From positions 1 through 10,744 of the forward strand of contig CAYVEL010000022.1 of NCBI GenBank assembly GCA_964450345.1: a DNA stretch of 10,744 nt, written 5' to 3'. A program made the position numbers and the translations under genes. Positions 7,091 to 10,744 of this stretch are shown here, one piece after another. The DNA is from JAPLZH01 sp964450345 (GTDB lineage: Bacteria; Patescibacteriota; Minisyncoccia; Phycocordibacterales; PALSA-1337). Every line of letters starts with the position of its first letter. The first letter of the stretch is position 1. The notes under the pieces were generated by a model, which saw only the letters and a list, made by a program, of their open reading frames with translations, made no database searches and was not told where the DNA came from.

Positions 7091-7618
7091 GGGTTTAGAA
7101 GGAGTTTTTCCAAAAAACATCTTAAATCGAATCCGACCCAAACAAGCGCCGGCAGATATTTAAGGAAGTTTGCACGTATAGCTCACTGTCTATACCATGA
7201 AAACTTGATTTGCTACATAGTTCCACCTATACAAGCATGAAAGACTATTAGCTCATGAAGGTCCTGTAGATTTTCCACATCTCTCAACGTAGATTCTTAT
7301 GGACCAGCGTCTTTTATTGTCTATACTTTTTCCTACTCTAGGCTGATTCAGATTCAACACCTGTTTCAGCTAGTAACGGAACTTTCAAACAACAAAAGGG
7401 ATTTCAAACCGACCGTTCAAAGCACTGAGGAACCTCACACCCGTCCCAATTCGAATGGGCCTAGATGGCGGTGCTTATCTGGTTTATCATTCATGGAAAG
7501 CTCACCAATCCCTATGTCACTTAAGACAATGTCAAGATCGGTCTCCTTATATTTAGAGCTCCATAGGATTCGCCTCGGTGCTTGGCGACCACCCTAAGCT
7601 CTTTTCACAAAGAACTAT
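7043..7618 (-). ncRNA. Large structured RNA (about 575 nt), family not recognised
   Basis: The stretch between the MFS gene and ychF has no credible protein frame on either strand, but has a consensus minus-strand promoter at one end and a strong terminator at the other. Between them are many helices (plus-strand positions): 7121-7127/7158-7164, 7166-7171/7201-7206, 7176-7181/7190-7195, 7240-7245/7309-7314, 7260-7264/7301-7305, 7274-7280/7287-7293, 7338-7346/7366-7373, 7375-7379/7413-7417, 7420-7425/7471-7476, 7426-7429/7434-7437, 7445-7448/7456-7459, 7505-7510/7536-7541, 7555-7560/7597-7602 and 7570-7574/7584-7588. Three pairs in two of these helices are G-U on the minus strand but A-C or C-A on the plus strand, supporting the strand. 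GC content is higher than in the flanks. I see no RNase P core, no tmRNA tag frame or CCA-ended acceptor, no SRP or 6S pattern, and no group I or II intron core. A divergent RNase P RNA remains possible. Confidence 0.72.
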
Positions 7619-7624
7619 GCCGAT

Positions 7625-7653
7625 ATATTACGTAACGAATGGGTTTTTGTCAA
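7625..7653 (-). promoter_or_regulatory. Consensus sigma-70-type promoter of the large RNA
   Basis: On the minus strand TTGACA (7648-7653, six of six) is separated by exactly 17 bases from TAATAT (7625-7630, five of six to TATAAT). Transcription would start near 7618. It is the strongest promoter in the window, as expected for an abundant untranslated RNA. Confidence 0.85.
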
Positions 7654-7691
7654 TTTTAAATTATTAATATTTTCTCATTAACTCAAGTAGC

Positions 7692-7727
7692 TTCCAAAAC
7701 GCGCGAAAATAGGCTATATTTCTATGC
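7692..7727 (+). promoter_or_regulatory. Candidate ychF promoter giving a leaderless or near-leaderless mRNA
   Basis: TATATT at 7715-7720 ends seven bases before the ychF ATG, with a weak -35 (TTCCAA, 7692-7697) at a 17-base spacing. No Shine-Dalgarno sequence precedes the ATG. Together these suggest that transcription begins at or within a few bases of the start codon. An alternative promoter further upstream (TTGTCA near 7647) has poor spacing. Confidence 0.35.
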
Positions 7728-8825
7728 ATGTCACTATCAATAGGTATCGTCGGACTTCCAAACGTAGGAAAGTCGACCCTTTTTAACGCTCTTACTAAGA
7801 AGAGTGTTCTTGTTGCTAACTATCCTTTCGCTACGATTGATCCTTCTGTGGGAGTCGTACCTGTTCCAGATGATCGCCTATATAAACTCGCAGAATTTTC
7901 TAAAACTCAGAAAACAGTTCCTGCTGTAGTGGAATTCGTAGATATCGCTGGTCTCGTTAAGGGTGCTTCTGACGGAGAAGGATTAGGAAACCAATTCTTA
8001 ACTAATATTCGTGAGACTGATGCTATTGCTGAAGTAGTTCGTATTTTCGAAGATGACAATATCATTCATGTTGATGGTAAGATCAATCCTCTGAAAGATA
8101 TTGAGGTTATTAACCTAGAACTTATTCTCGCAGACATGCAGACTGTTACTAAGCGTCTAAGCAGTCTCGCTCGTGAAGTTAAATCTGGTAAAAAAGAGGC
8201 TGTAATAGAAAATGGTCTAGTAGAAAAATTAAAAGTAGCTTTAGAATCTGGAAAGTTAGCTTCTTCTGTTGCTGTTGATGAATTTGAAAAACCTTTCTTA
8301 AAACAGTTACACCTATTAACTTCTAAGCCATTCATGTATGTGCTTAATAAGAAGGCGGGTGGAAGAAATCTAGATGAAATAAAAGACGAGAGATGGGATG
8401 CTCTATTAAAATTCTTTACTGAAAATAATAATAAATATGTAATAGTGGATGCTGGAATTGAGCATGAACTTAAGGATATTGATGATAAAGAGAAGCAGGA
8501 ACTTCGTGAAGGTCTAGGATCAAAAGACGACGGTATTAATGACTTAATCAGAAAAGGATACGAGCTTCTTAATTTAATTACTTATTTCACTACAGGTGAA
8601 AAGGAGACTCGCGCATGGACTATCGGTAGAGGTTGGACCGCTCCAGAAGCTGGAACTGCTATTCACGGTGATTTTAAAGATAAATTTATTCGTGCTGAAG
8701 TAATCGAATGGGATAAGCTAATAGAAGCTGGTTCATTCGGTACCGCTCGTGAACAAGGCTTACTACGTACAGAAGGAAAGGAATATATTGTGAAGGATGG
8801 GGATGTGATGGAGTTTAAAATCTAA
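7728..8825 (+). CDS. ychF: Ribosome-binding ATPase YchF/OLA1 (Obg-like)
   Basis: This 365-residue protein is the full-length universal YchF/OLA1 P-loop protein, which binds the 70S ribosome and the 50S subunit, prefers ATP over GTP, and is implicated in translation and stress responses. Motifs: G1 as G-L-P-N-V-G-K-S-T at residues 9-17, Y-P-F-A-T-I-D-P near 33, and G3 as D-I-A-G-L-V-K-G-A-S near 67. A coiled-coil insertion follows (about 130-205), then a C-terminal TGS domain from about L-I-T-Y-F-T-T-G-E-K-E-T-R-A-W to D-G-D-V-M-E-F-K-I. The G4 region reads Y-V-L-N-K-K-A rather than the common bacterial N-V-x-E, a departure at the base-specificity motif. The ATG at 7728 gives the expected M-S-L-S-I-G-I-V-G-L-P-N; an ATG four bases earlier is out of frame. 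The gene lies between two structured minus-strand RNAs and has no neighbour in its own operon. Confidence 0.96.
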   Translation: MSLSIGIVGLPNVGKSTLFNALTKKSVLVANYPFATIDPSVGVVPVPDDRLYKLAEFSKTQKTVPAVVEFVDIAGLVKGASDGEGLGNQFLTNIRETDAIAEVVRIFEDDNIIHVDGKINPLKDIEVINLELILADMQTVTKRLSSLAREVKSGKKEAVIENGLVEKLKVALESGKLASSVAVDEFEKPFLKQLHLLTSKPFMYVLNKKAGGRNLDEIKDERWDALLKFFTENNNKYVIVDAGIEHELKDIDDKEKQELREGLGSKDDGINDLIRKGYELLNLITYFTTGEKETRAWTIGRGWTAPEAGTAIHGDFKDKFIRAEVIEWDKLIEAGSFGTAREQGLLRTEGKEYIVKDGDVMEFKI

Positions 8826-8919
8826 AACGACGAAGTCGTGAAGATTTTAAATTCCATCACTTCGAGTGAGTCCCACTAGGACGAACGAGAGGCCGATGGA
8901 ATTCAGTAATGTTTAGATA
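8826..8919. repeat. ychF 3' trailer with two inverted repeats
   Basis: Directly after the ychF stop, ACGAC and GTCGT enclose a three-base loop (8827-8839). Then a nine-base-pair stem, AATTCCATC (8850-8858) with GATGGAATT (8895-8903), closes a 36-base apical region holding GTCC/GGAC (8870-8873 and 8879-8882). Neither has a strong U tract on the plus strand. The first hairpin is followed by TTTAGATTTT on the minus strand and could be a weak terminator in that direction. The role is unknown; protection of the ychF mRNA 3' end is one possibility. Confidence 0.45.
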
Positions 8920-8974
8920 TAAAAAATAGACCCGTCTGGACGTGTTCTGGCTAGGCCAGGGTGCTCAGACGGGT
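8920..8974 (-). terminator. Terminator hairpin of the second minus-strand RNA
   Basis: A nine-base-pair stem (8930-8938 with 8966-8974) holds an inner four-pair hairpin (8947-8950 with 8956-8959) across an internal loop, and is followed on the minus strand by CTATTTTTTAT. On the plus strand no U tract follows. The large internal loop is unusual for a plain terminator, so this arm may also have a structural role. Confidence 0.72.
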
Positions 8975-9085
8975 GTTACAACCATGGTAAACACCTGACA
9001 CCAAGTCAGCTTACGGCGAACCGTAAAGAGTCGTATTTACCTACGTTTATTTTTGTAACGAGGCCTGCATAGTGAGGCGTCTCCC
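8920..9085 (-). ncRNA. Second structured RNA (about 165 nt), family not recognised
   Basis: On the minus strand, and given in plus positions, the predicted RNA has: a 5' hairpin (9063-9066/9075-9078, extended by 9060-9062/9081-9083); a seven-pair stem (8975-8981/9053-9059) enclosing a six-pair stem (8986-8991/9036-9041), which closes a three-way junction with two short hairpins (8995-8999/9005-9009 and 9011-9016/9021-9026); and the terminator arm. The last junction hairpin has a UUCG loop on the minus strand and gains a G-U pair (9010 with 9027) that would be a C-A mismatch on the plus strand. A promoter lies immediately upstream and a U tract follows. No minus-strand gene lies downstream within reach, so it looks like an independent RNA rather than a riboswitch leader. 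It does not match the patterns I know for SRP RNA, 6S RNA, tmRNA or RNase P RNA. Confidence 0.66.
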
Positions 9086-9091
9086 AAATAA

Positions 9092-9120
9092 AAAATATCA
9101 TTTTAGACGATGAATGTCTA
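9092..9120 (-). promoter_or_regulatory. Promoter of the second structured RNA
   Basis: The minus strand reads TAGACA (9115-9120, five of six to TTGACA), a 17-base spacer and TATTTT (9092-9097, four of six). The predicted start is at the GGG at 9083-9085, where the folded region begins. The same TATTTT at a 17-base spacing occurs in the promoter at 10658-10686. Confidence 0.62.
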
Positions 9121-9153
9121 ATAAAATTTAAGATGATTAAATCTTGAGTTTTT
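9101..9153 (+). terminator. Weak terminator-like hairpins for plus-strand transcription
   Basis: Two AT-rich hairpins stand in a row: 9103-9108 with 9116-9121, then AAGAT/ATCTT (9130-9134 with 9141-9145) followed three bases later by TTTTT. If they stop ychF transcription, the ychF transcript would run antisense across the whole second RNA. The first hairpin overlaps that RNA's -35 element. Confidence 0.3.
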
Positions 9154-9195
9154 ATATAAAAATGTGGATAAGTCAATAAAAATCAAATAATAAAT

Positions 9196-9204
9196 TGTTA
9201 TAAT
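9196..9204 (+). promoter_or_regulatory. Extended -10 promoter of the surface protein gene
   Basis: TG, one base, then a perfect TATAAT (9199-9204) form an extended -10. The -35 region is poor (ATAAAA at the 17-base spacing), which an extended -10 can compensate. The predicted start near 9211 gives a leader of about 35 bases without a clear Shine-Dalgarno sequence. Confidence 0.6.
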
Positions 9205-9245
9205 GTTTCTAAGTAAGGGTATTTATTAGAAAATATTAATAATTT

Positions 9246-10604
9246 ATGATTAACAATAAAATAAAGTACGCAGGAACTTCCTTGCTCCTAGCACTTTCAA
9301 TGGCGTCTATTTCATACGCCTTAAGTACAGGAGTGATTACAAATATAGGAAGTGGCCAAACCGCTACAGCAGTATCTTCTATACTGTCTTGTCCAAGCGA
9401 TTATGTTTGTTTAAAAAAGTCAGATGCAGATGGTTTGTATAAAGCTTACTTAGCAGCTACTTCTGCTAGTAGTTATAATACAAAATTCGCTACATCAACA
9501 TCTTTTGCTGTAGCTAATCCATCACAGAATGTTGTTTGGAAAAAGGGTTCTAAACAAGCTATCGGATGGTATTCTGGTTCAGATATGAAGGGTGATGTTA
9601 AAGCTTATTTCGTTCCAGAGGGATCTATTAGTTCGGTCGGTAAAATGACTAACTATAAGAAGTATTTAGTAATGTCATCTGTTGATATTAAGAAGGGATT
9701 CGCTCCTATTAATAATGGAAAATTCGACAGTGTTCCTTATGGTAAATACTACATTTTACTTGAATCAAGTAAATTATCTGCTGTAAGTAAGTATACTGTA
9801 GAGGTGATAAAGCATGATGATCCATTGATTACAATAACTTCTCCTGTATCTGGTACTACATTTGATAATAATGTACCTCAGCGTATTACTTGGACTGCAA
9901 ACTTTGTAAAAGAAGGTAGTACAAAAGACGATCCTCTTTATAAAGATATAAGATTCGTACCTACATACGGTATAGATTATATCCAAAACGATATTTCAGG
10001 TTATAACCTAAGTGCGGCTGATAAAAGGATATTATTCAATCTATCTCAGGACGATAAGAATATTCTTGGTGCAATGTCATCTAATAAGCTAGATGAATTA
10101 GATGCTACAAATATAAGTGGAGTTAAGGGTCTATCTGATTCTGGAAAAACAGCTCTAGCTGGACTTTCTGTTGATGGATATGCTGCATTGAAGACAATAG
10201 ATTTCTTAAATGCTAGCGAAATGACAAAAGATTTTACTCTAACTAAAACTAAGGGGGTAAGTACAGGAAGTAATTCAAACACAGCTGTTACTGCTGGTGG
10301 CGTCGGAACTGGAGCTGTTATTGGTGGACCTGTAGGAACAGCGGTAAGTATTCTTTCTTCAGCCGGAGTATTTAATAGTTTATTTGGTGATGATAAGCCA
10401 GAAACTGTTAAGGCGACTGTTTATATAGTTGATTCAGCAGGTGTTGAAACAAAATTAAAGACTACTTATATAGAAGCAGCTAAGACAAAAATATCTCTTA
10501 AGGATGTTAAGGCTGGACAGTATAAGCTTAAGATTGTTGCTAAGTTGAAGAATACAACAGTTCAAGCTACAAGCAATTCGTTTACAGTTAGAGCAGTTAA
10601 GTAA
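9246..10604 (+). CDS. Secreted cell-surface protein with Kre9/KNH-like domains, repeats and a glycine-zipper insertion
   Basis: This 452-residue protein begins with a Sec-type signal peptide (residues 1-25, cleavage expected after S-Y-A). C-P-S-D-Y-V-C at 49-55 could form a small disulfide loop. Two beta-sandwich stretches resemble the Ser-Thr-rich Kre9/KNH family (Pfam PF10342), common in Patescibacterial surface proteins: about 85-190 (P-S-Q-N-V-V-W-K-K-G-S-K-Q-A-I-G-W-Y) and from about 194 (I-T-I-T-S-P-V-S-G-T-T-F, then P-Q-R-I-T-W-T). The second appears split by an insertion of about 140 residues. The insertion contains 11-residue repeats (255-317), a low-complexity linker and a glycine-zipper segment (351-381). 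The sandwich seems to resume at about 386-450. There is no lipobox, LPXTG motif or C-terminal membrane helix, so anchoring is unclear. Transcription starts from its own extended -10 promoter and ends at a strong terminator, so it is a single-gene unit. The function is not known. Confidence 0.82.
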   Translation: MINNKIKYAGTSLLLALSMASISYALSTGVITNIGSGQTATAVSSILSCPSDYVCLKKSDADGLYKAYLAATSASSYNTKFATSTSFAVANPSQNVVWKKGSKQAIGWYSGSDMKGDVKAYFVPEGSISSVGKMTNYKKYLVMSSVDIKKGFAPINNGKFDSVPYGKYYILLESSKLSAVSKYTVEVIKHDDPLITITSPVSGTTFDNNVPQRITWTANFVKEGSTKDDPLYKDIRFVPTYGIDYIQNDISGYNLSAADKRILFNLSQDDKNILGAMSSNKLDELDATNISGVKGLSDSGKTALAGLSVDGYAALKTIDFLNASEMTKDFTLTKTKGVSTGSNSNTAVTAGGVGTGAVIGGPVGTAVSILSSAGVFNSLFGDDKPETVKATVYIVDSAGVETKLKTTYIEAAKTKISLKDVKAGQYKLKIVAKLKNTTVQATSNSFTVRAVK

Positions 10605-10625
10605 TATTCAATTTAATCAAAAAAT

Positions 10626-10659
10626 AAAAACGCTCATGATATGAGCGTTTTTATTTTTT
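10626..10659. terminator. Symmetric bidirectional intrinsic terminator
   Basis: CGCTCAT (10631-10637) and ATGAGCG (10641-10647) enclose a three-base loop, flanked by AAAAA on the left and TTTTTATTTTTT on the right. The stem extends to 12 pairs. It ends the surface protein transcript and would also stop minus-strand transcription entering from the right. Confidence 0.9.
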
Positions 10660-10686
10660 GACAATTTTAAATAATAAATGTATTTT
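10658..10686 (+). promoter_or_regulatory. Promoter of the gene at the right edge
   Basis: A perfect TTGACA (10658-10663), a 17-base spacer and TATTTT (10681-10686, four of six) predict a start near 10693. The -35 abuts the U tract of the preceding terminator. Confidence 0.65.
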
Positions 10687-10716
10687 AACTATGAACTCTT
10701 GGGAAAGGAAAAACGT

Positions 10717-10744
10717 TTGAATAAAATCATAGTTGGTCTTGAAG
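10717..10744 (+). CDS. N-terminal fragment of an unidentified protein, cut by window edge
   Basis: A TTG start at 10717 opens M-N-K-I-I-V-G-L-E and runs off the window. AAAGGA (10704-10709) is placed seven bases upstream, the best Shine-Dalgarno match in the window, and the promoter at 10658-10686 would start transcription near 10693. The same frame extends back to an ATG at 10678, but that lies upstream of the predicted start and within the promoter spacer. An ATG at 10691 gives only nine codons. K-I-I-V-G-L resembles the beginning of peptidyl-tRNA hydrolase, but that family normally continues G-N-P-G, so I do not assign a name. Confidence 0.45.

Noticed and set aside
7126..7140. GGATTCGA on the minus strand recalls a tmRNA D-like motif or tRNA T-loop.
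   Set aside because: It lies near the 3' end of the transcript, partly within the stem 7121-7127/7158-7164, and no acceptor or tag frame can be built around it.
7340..7358. Plus-strand GGCTGATTCAGATTCAAC resembles the 5' end of tmRNA.
   Set aside because: No tag reading frame ending in A-L-A-A, no matching 3' acceptor or T-arm with CCA, and promoter and terminator point the other way. The bases instead belong to a local stem (7338-7346/7366-7373).
7445..7460. A tRNA gene around the TTCGAAT loop.
   Set aside because: No anticodon arm, D arm or acceptor stem at the right distances on either strand.
7043..7618. RNase P RNA as the identity of the large RNA.
   Set aside because: I looked for the conserved GAAAGUCC and ACAGAA halves of P4 and the closing GGCUUA. 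Only a loose GAAAGUUCC exists and the second half is absent. Kept as an open alternative because Patescibacterial forms can be divergent.
9774..10282. Minus-strand open frames across the surface protein gene.
   Set aside because: Shadows of a convincing secreted protein; no promoter, start signal or recognisable motif.
10678..10744. ATG at 10678 as the start of the right-edge gene.
   Set aside because: The frame is open, but this ATG lies in the spacer of a good promoter and upstream of the predicted transcript start; TTG at 10717 has a well-placed AAAGGA.
1..10744. UGA read as glycine, as in Gracilibacteria and Absconditabacteria.
   Set aside because: No gene uses UGA internally and glycine is encoded by GGN throughout. 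All complete genes end in TAA or TAG, but the number is too small to matter.
1..10744. CRISPR arrays, insertion sequences, attachment sites or prophage genes.
   Set aside because: No regularly spaced direct repeats, transposase-like frames or terminal inverted repeats with target duplications were seen.

Overview
The window is AT-rich bacterial DNA holding a run of short, tightly packed genes. Ribosome-binding sites are mostly weak or absent, spacings between genes are 1 to 5 bases, and all nine complete stop codons are TAA or TAG. The single-membrane type divisome gene, the compact drug-efflux adaptors and the Kre9/KNH-like surface protein point to a member of the Candidate Phyla Radiation (Patescibacteria, probably Parcubacteria-like). 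That placement is inference from gene content and style, because no marker phylogeny can be run here. Codon use fits the standard code: glycine is GGN and no reading frame needs UGA as a sense codon.

Layout. Bases 1-977 hold, on the minus strand, dprA followed by the first codons of topA at the window edge. A divergent promoter region (978-1054) then leads to the plus-strand genes serS, an ftsQ-like cell-division gene, and a small conserved protein cut by a 100-N assembly gap. After the gap comes an efflux operon: a MarR-type regulator (N-terminus lost in the gap), two HlyD/EmrA-type adaptors with complementary domain content, and a DHA2/EmrB-type MFS pump whose first transmembrane helices fall in a second 100-N gap.

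Two stretches around ychF have no protein gene but are rich in structure. Upstream (about 7043-7618) lies a roughly 575-nt candidate RNA on the minus strand. It has a consensus promoter (TTGACA, 17 bases, TAATAT), more than ten helices and a very strong intrinsic terminator. Downstream (about 8920-9085) lies a second minus-strand candidate of about 165 nt, with its own promoter (TAGACA, 17 bases, TATTTT), a nested three-way-junction fold and a U-tract terminator. In both, several helices pair only through G-U wobbles on the minus strand, which supports the strand call. I recognise neither as RNase P RNA, tmRNA, SRP RNA, 6S RNA or a known riboswitch. These two RNAs are the best candidates for something undescribed.

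The right end carries a secreted surface protein with an unusual repeat and glycine-zipper insertion, a symmetric bidirectional terminator, and a good promoter leading to the first codons of a gene that runs out of the window.

Functionally, the left half is housekeeping: DNA uptake and recombination, topology, translation and division. The middle is a regulated drug or metabolite exporter adapted to a cell without an outer membrane. The right half couples the ribosome-associated ATPase YchF with two structured RNAs and a cell-surface protein.
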